DNA of 64,000 bases from Lantana camara (lineage: Eukaryota > Streptophyta > Magnoliopsida > Lamiales > Verbenaceae), in the NCBI GenBank assembly GCA_037501455.1, contig CM074863.1, positions 55,843,501 to 55,907,500 on the forward strand. The letters are read 5' to 3'. Position numbers and translations under genes: made by a program. Of the stretch, positions 22,431 to 34,900 are shown in pieces (position 1 is the stretch's first letter; every line of letters begins with the position of its first letter). Below the pieces are notes generated by a model. That model saw only the letters and a list, made by a program, of their open reading frames with translations. It did not search any database and was not told the DNA's origin.

Positions 22431-24145
22431 AATGCATGCATGAATTATATGAATGTTGTGTAATTGTAATGCATGCATGTAGTGTGCGTAGGTGTTAAGT
22501 CTTAAATGTTATTTTTTTAATTTATATTTATTTTATAATAATATATCATAAATTGTTACCCTATGTAAAATTATGGAAATAAATTGATATCATTTCATGC
22601 TCATATTTATGTAAATAACTTGGATGACTTTGTTTTATCTAATTCCCAAATTAAGCTTAGCATGGTATGTGTTTGGGATTATTACGTGGAATGTATGGCT
22701 CGAGTTGAATTGATTCATGAAGATTATAGAACGAATGAATATGGAACCTTCATATGTTGAACGTATTTGAACATATTGATTCAATTGCTTGATTTCATGA
22801 CTTCCCAACATCATTTTACTTCTCATGCATCTCATATCATGTTCATTGCATGTCGAGCGTCTTATATGGTTCATTTGGTGTCTTGAGTCTCACAAGCACG
22901 TTATATTATTTTTGGTACAGTTTCTCCATGGCGGAGACTTGTCGGGTTCATAGGACACTCTCGAGTATCCTTTTCTTCTTGGTATTGTTCGGTAAGAGGT
23001 GTACAGATGGGTTTCTCTACTATTTAGCTAAATGACCCTATATACTTCCAACGTGTAAAGATTTCGGCCAACATTTATTATATGTATATAGAGTCATTTT
23101 AAGAGTAAATGATTGCAACGTAAAACCTTTATTTTATAAACCCTACCCAATGCTTTGGCGAGAAGGAATGAATGAATGCACAGAATGGGGCCCAGGGACT
23201 TGGTGTGAGTGACTATCCGGGGAGGCATGGGCCGACGGTGATCCCTCACGCTAGTTCCAACCAAACTACGGTGATACCGGACCTCGGCAGGAGATTGGCG
23301 AGGAATGGGAGCTGAGTGCCACTAGGGGAGTCATGTAACCCCTTTTAGTCAATGAATGGGTGGTTGGGCCTTGCAAACCCGTGACCAACCAGGAGGACGA
23401 AGGTGTAAATGATCATGAACGTGCACGAAAGAAAGTAATGCATGAAAAGAAAGAAATAATGAATGTTTAATGAACTGCACAAGGTGTTGGTTGGAGATAA
23501 TGCACGCGCACTCGCCGGGCCACGAAAGACCTAATGGAAATTGATTGTTATAATCCCTTTTGATGATTTTTTTATTTCACCCACTTGGCAAATGTTTTAA
23601 AAACCTCATTTGGGATTATAGCTTGCATGTGAATGTTCAAATATTTTCCTATATTATACTTATACGCTGTTTTATACCCACCAGTCTCTTAAAGACTGAA
23701 CCCGGTTTGTTTCAGTTTCTTTGTAGGTTTGGAGTGCTAGGCGGGAAGTCGAGTCTATCAAGTTTATTAGTTAAGTCTGGGTCACTTCATATGCATTTTG
23801 TAATTAGATTTAATTTTCAATAATGGATAAATGTTATGACTATGATTATGATTATGAAATTATGTTTATGTATGAATTTTCGGGACTAGGTATCTATGTT
23901 AATTGAACCCGTTATTTTGCTTGAAGTGGTACTGGATTATATGCTATACTTCCGCATTTGTCATTTATCTTGGTTCTTTATTATTTGGTTGCGAAGGTTT
24001 AGTTCCCGCCTAGCCTATTGATTGAGTGAGTGAGTCCCCGTTCGCTGTGAGCTGCATTCATGTATGGGCTTTCCATTTCATGCATGGATCGGGCTCATAG
24101 TGCGGGGGATGTGGCGCCTTCTGTTTGGGGTGATACATCCTTAAG

Positions 24146-24162
24146 TGGTATCTATCAGAGCC
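24146..24162 (+). other. primer binding site, tRNA-iMet, with 4-bp duplication
   Basis: tggtatctatcagagcc equals the tRNA-iMet complement tggtatcagagcc with the four bases tatc duplicated. The site at 34888-34900 is intact. The bulge should impair priming of this copy. Confidence 0.85.
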
Positions 24163-26380
24163 CGATTGTAAAACCGGTGTTCGCGTGTCATGATTGAGTC
24201 AGTCTAGGTCGTACGGCTTAGGAACTACATGATAATGTGTGTATTGCATTGATTTTGAGCATGAAATTGTCTTTCCTTTTGAATCTTGTTAAATTACCTG
24301 TTGCATTCTTATATTGGATCCATACCTTTCGGGTTAAATATGTGCCACGAGCATGCACTAATCGCATGCATATATCTTTCAAATGAGTTATGAAGATAAT
24401 ATCAAACCACGGCCAAGTTCTACGATAACAACTATCTATTGCAAGTTCTTTCTTAAGCATGGAAGATAGGAAGGATGCACCGGGGAAGAATATAGAGAAT
24501 TCGAGACGTGTGGCCTTCCTAAATAGAGCTAGAGTTCAAGGGTAAGGATCCGGAATGGGAGGTTCGACTTTGGAGATGCAGCGGTAGAGGAATACTTGGT
24601 GAAATAAGGGTTGATCAAGGGATGGTGTTGACTTAGAAGATCGACATATGTGGTTCTACTACATAGGTTGCCTTAATAAGATTCAATGGGATCATTCAAT
24701 CTAAGGAATGGAGTGAAGGCTTCTTGAAGGTAATTTAGTTCAGGGTTTGGATCATTGAAGAGGTACCGAGGATTGAGAGGAGTCAAGGTAAAATAGATTC
24801 GGTGGGAATTGAGCACCAAGGGTTGTCAAAGAAGGGTTTCTAAATAAAACTGGAAATTAGAAATCAAGTTTGTAGAAGTCAAGATCGGGAAGAGTTTAGA
24901 TTCGGGTGCTATGGATTTTGACTAAGATGGAAAACGAGTCGGGAAGGGAGTAGAGGAAGAAAAGTAATGTAGTAAATACAAATTTATGGAAGGTGGCAAT
25001 ATTCAGGACGGGATTTGAGTTTGTTTTTCCAAATCCAAGTTGAATTGTCGTGTTGTGAGGTAGAATTGGAAAATATGGGGCAACAAAGGGAAACGATAAA
25101 GAAAGGCAAAGACTCCTGGGAAGGAAATTACTTAGAAAACAAGTTCAGTTCACCAATTTAAACTCATAAAAGTTAAGCCGGAATCTTAATCTGGGTGACG
25201 ACTAGAAGTAGGGGTTAATTTTGTAAGAGAGTTCGGGCAATGTTGAAGGGTTGAATTCCGAGATGAAATTGGATGCTAATCCCATGGATGTAAAAGATTT
25301 TGGAGATCAAGAAATTTTAATGCCGGACCGTGGAAAATATAAGTTGATGTACGAAGAGGCATAAGAATCTTGAAGACGGTGGGAAAAACAAGAAGGAATC
25401 AGAGTCAAAGGAAGCTCGTGAGTAGAGAAACGAGGATAAGCTATCGAGCTTGTGGCTTGCCATCTTGGTGACAGGTTCTAGACATTCATAGCACGTGCAT
25501 CTTACTTCGCATCAAATTATTTAATTTTCCTTACTTATACTTGTGCGTGCATCCCTATTTGATTTCATTGTCTAAGGTGTTGCATATTAAATTGTTCCAA
25601 GGGTGCCACGTGCATCGTCATTTTAACCCGACATGCATTTTAGTGTTTATTTGATAGGAAGTTCCTTCACCTCATCTATCAAGCATCATTTCAACTTAGC
25701 CACATCTGAATTTAGATGAAAAGAAACAATGGGGTTGCACATTACAAGGGAGATGATGTCGGGGAAATAAAGAACTTCAAGTAATGGATAGGTTGATGGA
25801 AATGGGATTTCAGAAAGAGAAGCGAGACTAGAGTTGGCCTCGGGGTGTTCGGACTAAACAAGAATAGAGAAAGGAGTCCTGTACCTCAAGAGAATTTGAA
25901 AGGATTGATGGAGTTCGGCATATAAAGGCAGAAATTCCAAGGGGGAGAGCACGACCAAGAGGCGAATTTGAAACTTGAGGCCATGGCTGAAGAAATATTT
26001 AGTAGGAGCAACAAAAATATAAACTAAGTTACTAAGTTGGGTTGAAGATTATCAAGAGGCGTAGAGGAGATGATTTGTTGAACATTTCCATGTATGGGAC
26101 TCCGATTTTGGAGATGATGGAATTATGCAGGAGCGTCGGTGAATTCCTAAATCAGTGTTGACAAGAGGAAGCCCAATCAAGTCATCATATAAAAGGGGAT
26201 AGTGTCAATAAAAACTAATTCAATGAGGTACAAAAGGGGTTTGGACAATGCTTAATAAAGACAATATTATTAAGTCATCGGTTGTTTCCGTGGTAATCCA
26301 GAAAGAAACTTAAGAAGAGATAAAACCTAAAAGGATGGTGCTTGGGGAAAATTTTAGATCAAACTTCAAGAATCATCAAG

Positions 26381-26416
26381 AACGTTCTGTCTTCGATTAG
26401 AGAATTTCTGGGGCTG
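26381..26416 (+). pseudogene. possible pol remnant in LARD internal copy 1
   Basis: Twelve codons read NVLSSIREFLGL, similar to the conserved segment between RT and RNase H in Ty3/Gypsy pol. The same codons recur at 37200-37235 in copy 2. The match is short, and the flanking codons are only vaguely similar, so this is suggestive only. Confidence 0.3.
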
Positions 26417-26468
26417 AATACTGAATATAACATTAAAAGTTTAAAGAGAGTGAAGGGATACCCTGGAC

Positions 26469-28219
26469 TGTAGCACCCCGCACGTGAGGCACCACATCCC
26501 CCGCACTATGGCTCAACACGAGTAACGAAATGGAAAGTCCGCACCCGTATCCAACCATAGCGAACGGGAGACAAACAAAATAACCTTCCTAAGCCAGGCA
26601 GAACTTAGACCCTGCAATGATAACCAATCAACAAAATATAATGCAACGGAAAACTAAAGTTCAAACACACAAACCATAAGCAGAATTGGGCTCTTCAGGC
26701 AAAAACAGGGCACCAAATCCCCGAAAAAACAGGGCATAAAAGATCCTCTTCAGCTCAACTTATTCTGATCAATTTAGGCTATCCAAAACGCAGCAAAGCA
26801 ACACAATTTCAACATATAACTCAGTTCCAAAAGAGTTCAAACAAGAAAGAAGGCATACGTGACAAATCATGAAAATTTTCTCAATATGCCATAACTGATA
26901 TCTCAAAAATACCTCAACTACCATGTAATCAATGATCATAAATGAGAAGAGGATGTTAAAACAATCATTTTCAGGCTTGGAATCATCCAAAAAGCTCAAG
27001 AATTGAAAGAGATCAACAAATTTGCCCCAAACCTCTTATTTTCGAACTCAGCCCAAAACCTATGAAACCATGCTCAAATTTGGGGATGAATGAATGAAAA
27101 TGACTCATATTGAATGTACATAATATATCCAAGCTTACCTTGTGGATTAATGGAGGTTTGGAAGGAGATTTGAGCTTGAATCTCTTGGTAAGGCTTGAGC
27201 TACGGGAAAAACTGGGAAGCAGATGATGTTTGGCCAAGTTTCAGAAAGTGGGAAGGGTTATCTCCGTTTGGGGGGCTAATGACTGAATAAAGGGTTGAGT
27301 TAGGGTTCCATAGAGTCTAACCATAGTTAATTTGGTCAAGGTTTGAGCAAGATATGGTCATTTTAGTGCAACAAGGTCAGTTTCGTCGCCGTTTCATTTT
27401 TCGGTTGAATTTCGGAGGTTCAAATGGAATTGGAAAAATATAAGGCTAAGTTCACTAAACTTGAATTTTCGTTACGAGTTCAGTGAAGTTGACGGAACTC
27501 GAATCCGAGTTCCCGAGCTCAAGGTATTAAATACGGAACCAAGGGTGCGCTAAGTGCTCGTTAGCCCCGACTTGGATTCCAAAATTCAAATTAAATCCGA
27601 AACAGATGCAAATGAGTCCGAAAATACAAAACGGACATATATTCATATACAAGACACGTATAAGTTCAACATATTAAATTTGCACGAAATTTTGGTATCA
27701 AATTAAATAGAAACGAAGCACGTAAATGTCACTCATACGCAATGTAACAATAAAATTCATAATATTAACAAATAACATAACAAATTAATACATATATAAT
27801 TATAAATATAAAAATGCATGCATGCACTAATAAAATCAGAAATGCATGCATAATTATTAATTAAAATGGTTTGCATGACTTCATGCAAATACACTAAACA
27901 CACGTGCACATTTAACACACATATATATATATATATGTATATAAATATATTTAATAAATACGTATATAACTTATAGGTAACATGCATGCATAACTTATGA
28001 TTTTAATATCAAATTAACTAATTAGATACAATTGGCGCACTAACATATTAATATTATATAAATTAATATTAATAAAACTTAAAATGTAATAATTAACAAT
28101 ATTAACAGTTAATATAATTAAATTAAAAATTAATATATAAAACATGTATAAATAATTAATTTGCTCAATTTGATAAACACATACGTCATTTTAAAATACT
28201 GTAAAGTTGGGGCGTTACA
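26469..28219 (-). mobile_element. solo LTR, family A-related, shortened (minus strand)
   Basis: Plus-strand ends tgtagcacccc and ggggcgttaca, with perfect duplications tggac at 26464-26468 and 28220-28224. The empty site ccctggacagaagatag is present in internal copy 2 (around 37281), which proves the boundaries. At 1.75 kb it is about half the usual length. It retains a donor-like AAG|GTAAGC (minus strand, 27138), but the palindrome cluster and the acceptor region are deleted. Confidence 0.93.
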
Positions 28220-28974
28220 TGGACAGAAGATAGAAAAGATTCGTGTTGCGATAGACCTAAATGCCAAATAACTCAAGATTAGGGCTGAACTTACAAGGTT
28301 ACCAAGAGTAGTATCTTCGAGGATATGTTAAGACTCCGATATAGGAAAGATAGTAGTTATGGACTTGACATCGGGACGATTGTTCTAAAGGGAATGATGA
28401 GGGATCGAAAAAGAGTAGAATCAGTAAAAGTTCGAAGAAAATCAAGAACAAAATCTTTGAAGAATCTACCACCGCTTCACTGGGGTATACTGAAGAAACT
28501 AAAGATGAGTCAAGCACTGAGCTTGCATTCGGAGAAGATCATACATTAGACAACAAAACTCACAACTTCAAATTTCTCTACTATGGTGAACGGTACATGA
28601 AGCATCCATGACACATGCATAAATGCAATTCTCATTTAAATAATTTTATGTTATGTGCTTTAATCTCTTACCGTGTTGAATCACTTTATATAATTGATGA
28701 TTATTGTGAATGATACCTCATACTTTCCCTTGTGTGATGTACGTGACTTTAATGGTTGTAATTGATGTCAGATACCTTCTTTTGGTATTGTTCTTTAATG
28801 TAACTATTTTATGTTGTATTGCTCGGGAGTATTGGAGATTCCCTTGCATTGTTATTTGAGGACCGGGTTCTCCCATTGTTGCTTGAGAGACGGGGCTCTC
28901 TCCTTGTTGCTTGTGAGTGATGGGGAATCTCTCATTGTTTGTTTGGTCAAGTAGTGAATCCGAGGACGGATCCT

Positions 28975-28993
28975 TTTAAGGGGGGGGGGAGAT
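28975..28993 (+). other. polypurine tract of LARD copy 1
   Basis: An AAG run followed by ten G and agat, immediately before LTR 2. The matching tract before LTR 3 (38038-38054) has a shorter G run. Confidence 0.85.
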
Positions 28994-29992
28994 TGTAACG
29001 CCCCAGTTTTTCGGTCATGTATTATAATGTATGTGCTCCCTAATTGTGCGTTTAAATTATTTAATTGCTTAATTAATTGTTTATCATAATTAAAATTTTT
29101 ATTTTTCAATTGAATTTTGAAATTATATGAATTTTTGAACATATGCATTTACGTGACAAGTTAAACGAATTCGATATTTCGTGGAAATTTAATATGTTGG
29201 AGATATGTATGTCATGAGCATGTATATATGTGCTCGTGTTACATTTTCGGATTCGTTTGATTGCGTTTTAAATTTATTTGGTATGATTGGAACCAAACCG
29301 GGGGCTAATGGGCACTTAGCGCACCCTTGGTTCCGAATGTGATATCTTGAGCTCGGGAACTCGAAATCGAGTTTCGTCAACTTCGTTGAACTCATAAAGA
29401 AAATTCGGGTTCAATGAACTTAGCCTCATATTTTTCTAAGACCATTTGGACCCCTGAAATTTAACCGAAATCCGAAATGGATGGAAAAACTGCCACACTT
29501 TACTAAAATTGCCATAACTCCCACAAACCTTGACCAAATTAACCATAGTTGGATCCTATGGAACCCTAGTTAAGCCCACTAACACCCCATACTCTCTCCC
29601 AACCGAACCAACCCTCACTCAAACAAGAAAAGCTCAGTCAAACCCCTGGTTCTAGTTTCATCCCATCACCCTTCCCAAGCTTGGAGATTCAAAGCTCAAA
29701 TCTCTTCCATCTTCCATCCAATTCACAAGGTGAGCTTAGGGTTGTAAAATATATTCATTAAGTGTCATTTTAAGCTATGCATCCCCAATTTTGAGCTTGT
29801 ATTCATGGAGATTAGAGGGAATGAATGAACCGTTAGGTTAAATGCAATTTTGTTGAGTTCTTGCATATACTTGATCCATCTCTCAGTTTTAAGCTATATA
29901 CTTGATCTAGGTAGCTTAATTATTTCTTTTCTAAGCTTGGAATTCGTGTGTAATCGCTGCTCCTTGATCCTTCGTGGCTGCTATGGAAATAT

Positions 29993-30441
29993 GTGACAGA
30001 TTTCCTTCTTTGCTGTAGCGTGTGTGTGTGTGGTTTTGGGGTGAGTTGGCGTCTCTTTTTACATCCTTTTGTTGCCTTAATTGCTGGCTTTGTTGCCTTG
30101 TTTTGTGCCTCTACTGCTGCTGTTTGCTATGGAGGAAAACAGGGGCTGGAAGCCCTGCTACGCGACTACAACATGCGAGCGGGCGCGACCGCGGGAAGGC
30201 CATTTTGGGTCGCGCCCGCGACCCTAAGTTGCCCCAGTTTTGACTTGTTACCGTTTGTGTTGCTGCTAGAGAGAGAAGTAGCGGCCACGACCCCTTTTGT
30301 ACAGATTTTGGTCGTGGCCGCGACCTTGTTTTTGAGCAGTTCCGTACCTTGCTATCTGTTGCTGCGTATTTTGCTTCCTTTTTCTTTGAATCGTGCAACC
30401 TTGCTCATATGTTTATTATATTGCCTTAAGTTGTGGTATAT

Positions 30442-30486
<45 letters not shown>

Positions 30487-30544
30487 TAAGCAGTTTGTGA
30501 ATGTAATGAATAGATACTATAATGAATATATATTATACATATAG
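29993..30544 (+). other. recurrent open frame in LTR (probably non-coding)
   Basis: A 183-codon frame across the palindrome cluster and into (GT)n. The same frame is open in LTR 3 (42063-42572) and continues the Tat integrase frame in LTR 1. It is hydrophobic and Cys/Leu-rich, ends in repeat-encoded CVCVCV, and other frames on both strands are also open here. I regard it as a by-product of few AT-rich stops in a GC-rich segment, not a gene. Confidence 0.3.
30175..30328 (+). repeat. palindrome cluster type 1 in LTR 2
   Basis: Four units with gcgggcgcgaccgc, gggtcgcgcccgcgaccc (about 30208), agcggccacgacc and ggtcgtggccgcgacc (about 30311). The cluster starts about 445 bp after the donor at 29730. 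Confidence 0.85.
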
Positions 30545-30558
30545 AATATACATGTAGC

Positions 30559-30618
30559 TTGTGTACGTGTATATATATATATTATACATATATTATACAT
30601 ATATATACACGTACACAA
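30559..30618. repeat. 18-bp perfect inverted repeat in AT-rich tract
   Basis: ttgtgtacgtgtatatat (30559-30576) is mirrored as its exact reverse complement at 30601-30618, with an AT-rich 24-nt centre. It could form a hairpin. The other LTRs have only part of it. Confidence 0.8.
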
Positions 30619-31773
30619 TATATATATATATTCTGTAATGCATGCATGAATTATATGAATGTTGTGTAATTGTAATGCATGCATGTAGTGTGCGTAGGTG
30701 TTAAGTCTTAAATGTTATTTTTTTAATTTATATTTATTTTATAATAAAATATCATAAATTGTTACCCTATGTAAAATTATGGAAATAAATTGATATCATT
30801 TCATGCTCATATTTATGTAAATAACTTGGATAACTTTGTTTTATCTAATTCCCAAATTAAGCTTAGCATGGTATGTGTTGGGGATTATTACATGGAATGT
30901 ATGGCTCGAGTTGAATTGATTCATGAAAATTATAGAACGAATGAATATGGAACCTTCATATGTTGAACATACTTGAACATAATGAGTGAATTGCTTGATT
31001 TCATGACTTCCCAACTTCATTTTACTTGTCATGCATCTAATATCATGTTCATTGCATGTCGTGCGTCTTATATGGTTCATTTGGTGTCTTGAGTCTCACA
31101 AGCACGTTATATTATTTTTGGTACAGTTTCTCCATGGCGGAGACTTGTCGGGTTCATAGGACACTCTCGAGTCTCCTTTTCTTCTTGGTATTGTTCGGTA
31201 AGAGGGGTACAGGTGGGTTTCTCTACTATTTAGCTAAATGACCCTATATACTTCCAACGTGTAAAGATTTCGGCCAAAATTTATTATATGTATATAGAGT
31301 CAAATAAGAGTAAATGATTGCAACGTAAAGCCTTTATTTTATAAACCCTACCCAATGTTTTGGCAAGAAGAAATGAATGAATGCACAAAATGGGGCCCAC
31401 GGACTTGGTGTGAGTGGCTATCCGGGGAGGCATGGGCCGACGGTGATCCCACACCCTAGTTCCAACCAAACTACGGTGATACCGGACCTCGACAGGAGAT
31501 TGGCGAGGAATGGGAGCTGAGTGCCACTAGGGGAGTCATGTAACCCCTTTTGGTCAATGAATGGGTGGTCGGGCCTTGAACCCATTATTTTGCTTGAATT
31601 GGTACTAGATTATATGCTACGCTTCCGCATTTGTCATTTATCTTGGTTCTTTATTATTTGGTTAGGAAGGTTTAGTTCCCGCCTAGCCTATTGAGTGAGT
31701 GAGTGAGTCCCCGTTCGCTGTGAGCTGGATTCATGTATGGGCTTTCCATTTCATGCATGGATCGGGCTCATAT

Positions 31774-34700
31774 TGTGACGCCCCGTTTCTTTAATAAGGT
31801 AAGTTTTGGTTACGAGAGTGAACGATTTACCTTTCTTTGCATGAGTTATGTGAATTTATGCCTTAATTCGTTTGTCATGTTCGTGCTTTTGTGAAATATA
31901 TGATTTGCATGCTAATTTGTGGCTGCTTGACCTGATAATTATATGCTCATGTTGTTCTTATTGAGCTTTGATAGCATGCTTCTTGTTTAATCGAAACTAT
32001 GTGCTTACTTGGACATTAAAGTATAACTTAGGGACTAAATGGTAAATTTATTTTGTAAGCATGGAACTGGATAGAACTTAATGAAATTGCGTAGATAATT
32101 CGATTACGAGTTCGTGGGTTCTTGAATCGCTCGATTTGGAGTTCGGACGCAGAAGTTATGGCCATTTTACGAAAGTCAACCTTTTAAGCCTTTAATTGTT
32201 GACCCGCGACCCAATTTCGAAATTAGCCCAATTGGAGACCCAATTTCACTCCTAACGCGCTCCAATTGACCCGGTTCGTGACCCATATAGCTGACCCAAT
32301 TGGCTAATTCAGATTTTAACACCGTAAGTCTCATTTTACATTATTTCACAAGATTCAAATACAAACTCTCTCAAGTCTATTCATCTTCTCTCAAGAACAC
32401 CCAAAAACCTTCAAGCCATTTTCAAGAGACAAGAGTGGAGATTGAAGCTGGGAATTCGAGATTAGAAGACAAGCTATTCCCTTCGATTTTCAGCTCTTAA
32501 GGTAAGGTTTATGTTCTTGAAGCTTTTGAACTTGAATTTGAACTAGGGTTCTTGTGTGTTGGATTGAACTCGAATTTGTTGTTGGAAATGTGATTCTTAT
32601 GATGTTAGGAACGATTTGAAGTAAGTATTTCTTGATTTCATGCTTGTTTGAAGAATCCACCATTGATGACCTTTGAAGCTTTCTTGAGAATTCTTGCATG
32701 TTTATCTTCTTGTGTGTTTCAGCTTGATTTGGTGATTGATTCTTGTTCCTTGAGCACTTTCATGAAGAATGTGATTAATTTCCTTAAGTTTCTTGCATGA
32801 TTGGAGATTTCACCATTTTTGAGTTTGAAGCTTTGAATATGTGAAGAAGATGAAGTTCATGTTTGTAATTTGTTGGAATTTTGATGCATATTCATTTCCT
32901 AAATGTTCATAACGTGATATTTGATGTTTAAATTCGTTTATGCACATTGTATACACTTGGAAGCTTGATTTAAGAGTGTTTAAAGCCTAAACTTCATCAT
33001 TTTCAAGCATATGTTCGTAAATCCGATTTGTTACAGTAGCATGTTAAACGCCCGTGTGAAAATTGCATTAAAACCCTAAACCCCCGTTTGAAAAATTACT
33101 GTTACGTTTTTTCAAGGGCCAAACGCCCGTTTGAACTTTTCGAAGGAACACCAAACGCCCGTTTGGGTGCTCTCGGGTCTAAAATTTGAGTTTTTGTGAT
33201 TTCGTTCATTTTGCTTCGTTTTCACTTCCTATGCACTTCTTACAGCCCTAATATGATATATATGACTTGGAATCATGTTTTCATGCATTGTAATGTCTTA
33301 CATGCCTCGATTATGTGTGAGATTGTGCTAAGTATGGTTCACATGTTGTATTTGCTTACCTTATGACTTGAACGCTTGTTATATGACTTATATGACGTTG
33401 TTGATCATCATTATTGAACTTATGATATACTTGGGCATTCATTAGCATACCATGAGCATGTTAACTCTTTCTTGAAGCCGTGCGTCGTCTTAGTTGGTTT
33501 TGAGTGGTGTCCTACCTTTGTTAGTACGTTTGACTTGTTAGGTGGTGAGTCTCCGGTCGAGTAGCTTGTTGCCCGTGGTTGGCCTTCGAAGTTCTTGGTA
33601 AAGGTGAGGAGCTATTATGTAAAAAATGCTTTCAAAACTGTGGACACCTAAAGCCTTTCATGTTTGATGGTTTTAATCTACGTTTTGAAAATGTATATAT
33701 AGGCTCTATAAGCCAAGTTTGTGAGCTTTGCTCGTAGTATTGATATTTGCTTAAGATAAGCGGTTTACAAGTAAAGTATGAGTTTTGGTATATGGGGTAG
33801 ATACCCAAAATGCATTTGGAACTTTATTGGATATTATGTATACGCGTGTGTAGCGAGATGTTTTGGCTCATGTTATGAAAGTGGCATGGAGATTTGGTAC
33901 CTTGCAGGGACGCTTGCATGGTTGGATTTGGATTTGAGAGCTCGGGGATGGAGTAAGTAGGGATACCGGAAAGGCAAGGGCCGACGGTTACCTCTTACGA
34001 AGTTCCCACTTGGAAGAGATACTTTTGGTTCCAATGGAGTGTTGGGGCTGAGGTACACTCGAGGGTGGAATGTGGAGTTTCATGGACTCACTTCCCAATG
34101 TTTTGGACCGATGTTCGGGGGCTGCATCCCTCGTCATCATGGCGTTAAGGATGGATTTGTTTGATTTGGTTTGGATTTGGAAGTTTGGTTGGAGTGCTCG
34201 TTCTCGCCGAGCCGGGTGTTTTGTAGTTAATGATCCTCCTTTTGGAAAACTTGCATTGTTTTGGAAAGCTCAATTGGGTCATGAACAACCTTTGGTTTAG
34301 CATACATTAACCTTATATATATATTACCGTGTTTCACTTCTTCTCACCGGTTCCTTTTGAACTGATCTCCTTTACCTTTCGTGTCCGCAGATCGCGTTTT
34401 GGAGTCGAGCTAGGCGGGCTCTTTTGAGAGTCTTGTCTTGAGTCTAGCTTGTACTTGTTTACGCTTGTAGCGTACTTTACTTTATGGCTTATGTTATGTT
34501 CTGAGATTTATGGTTTTACTCCGTATGATGATATTATGTTAATTTGGGCCATGTTGGTCATTAGGATGGATTTACATTTCCGCATTTTGAGCATTCCGTG
34601 CTGGACCGTGATGGTCAATACTTGTTGGATACTACTTTTATGATTTTGATCGCAATTTGATTTAAGCTTCCGCATTATTTGTGTTTGTTACTCGCTTTGT

Positions 34701-34837
34701 GAGTCTAGCACCGCCTAGCTGGGATGTCTGTTTGTCACCGCTTGCTTCGTGTTTGGCGGGTATATGGATAGCAATTTTATATATAAGCTAGGCACGTAGC
34801 GCGGGATAGGCGTGGATGCCTTCGACCGGGCGTTACA
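31774..34837 (+). mobile_element. solo LTR, family C
   Basis: Begins tgtgacgccccgttt and ends ccgggcgttaca, 3064 bp. The flank is catat before and catag after; the empty site in sister LTRs reads gggctcatagtgcg, so the duplication was catag with one later change. It carries a donor AAG|GTAAGG (32502), type 3 palindromes (33045-33170), an acceptor CCGCAG (34389-34390) followed by cgagctaggcggg, and gcttccgc. No ORF of note. Confidence 0.88.
33045..33170 (+). repeat. palindrome cluster type 3 (AAACGCCCGTTTG) in LTR C
   Basis: Four spaced near-palindromes: taaacgcccgtgtga, taaacccccgtttga, caaacgcccgtttga and caaacgcccgtttgg. They start about 540 bp after the donor at 32502. Confidence 0.85.
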
Positions 34838-34887
34838 CATAGTGCGGGGGATGTGGCGCCTTCTGTTTGGGGTGTTACATCCTTAAG

Positions 34888-34900
34888 TGGTATCAGAGCC
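34888..34900 (+). other. primer binding site, tRNA-iMet, LARD copy 2
   Basis: tggtatcagagcc, eight bases after LTR 2, is an exact match to the initiator tRNA-Met complement. Confidence 0.92.

Larger units (their letters stand above)
21849..24137 (+). mobile_element. LTR 1 of tandem LARD-like array, 5'-truncated
   Basis: This is the 3' two-thirds of a family A LTR, ending gggtgataca at 24137 and followed by a primer site. Its beginning is missing: compared with LTRs at 28994 and 38055 it starts about 1 kb in, at a (GT)n run. It carries type 1 palindromes (22015-22168), microsatellites (22281-22430), an acceptor-like TTTGTAG|GT (23725-23726), GCTAGGCGGG, and GCTTCCGC (about 23948). The splice donor is lost with the truncated 5' part. 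Confidence 0.85.
24138..28993 (+). mobile_element. LARD internal region, copy 1
   Basis: About 3.1 kb after removing the solo LTR at 26469-28219. It is closely similar throughout to 34880-38054, without an ORF above about 75 codons. Read in scattered frames it shows at most traces of an ancestral pol: 26381-26416 reads NVLSSIREFLGL, which resembles the segment after the RT thumb in Gypsy elements. It lacks an 85-bp stretch present in copy 2 (36763-36847), the gap being bounded by taag. Its role would be as packaged non-coding RNA. Confidence 0.75.
28994..34879 (+). mobile_element. LTR 2 of tandem LARD array
   Basis: Begins tgtaacgccccag and ends ttggggtgttaca. Net of the nested LTR at 31774-34837 it is about 2.8 kb. 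A donor AAG|GTGAGC lies at 29730, type 1 palindromes at 30175-30328 and an 18-bp inverted repeat at 30559-30618. Compared with LTR 3 it has lost about 0.5 kb near 31577 (corresponding to about 59341-59863), which removed the splice acceptor and the first GGCGGG module. It serves as 3' LTR of copy 1 and 5' LTR of copy 2. Confidence 0.88.

Noticed and set aside
26611..26620. Splice acceptor (cctgcaatga on the minus strand) in the shortened solo LTR
   Set aside because: It lies on the wrong side of the GCTTCCGC-like motif relative to other LTRs, so it does not correspond to the conserved acceptor, which is deleted in this copy.
28325..28549. 74-codon ORF present in both LARD internals (also 37388-37612)
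   Set aside because: Conservation simply reflects duplication of the internal region; an antisense ORF of similar length overlaps it and no motif is visible.
29993..30544. 183-codon Cys/Leu-rich open frame, repeated in LTRs 1 and 3
   Set aside because: The ends are encoded by (GT)n repeats, other frames on both strands are also open, and the differences between copies do not favour synonymous sites on inspection. Chance openness in a GC-rich cassette is more likely.
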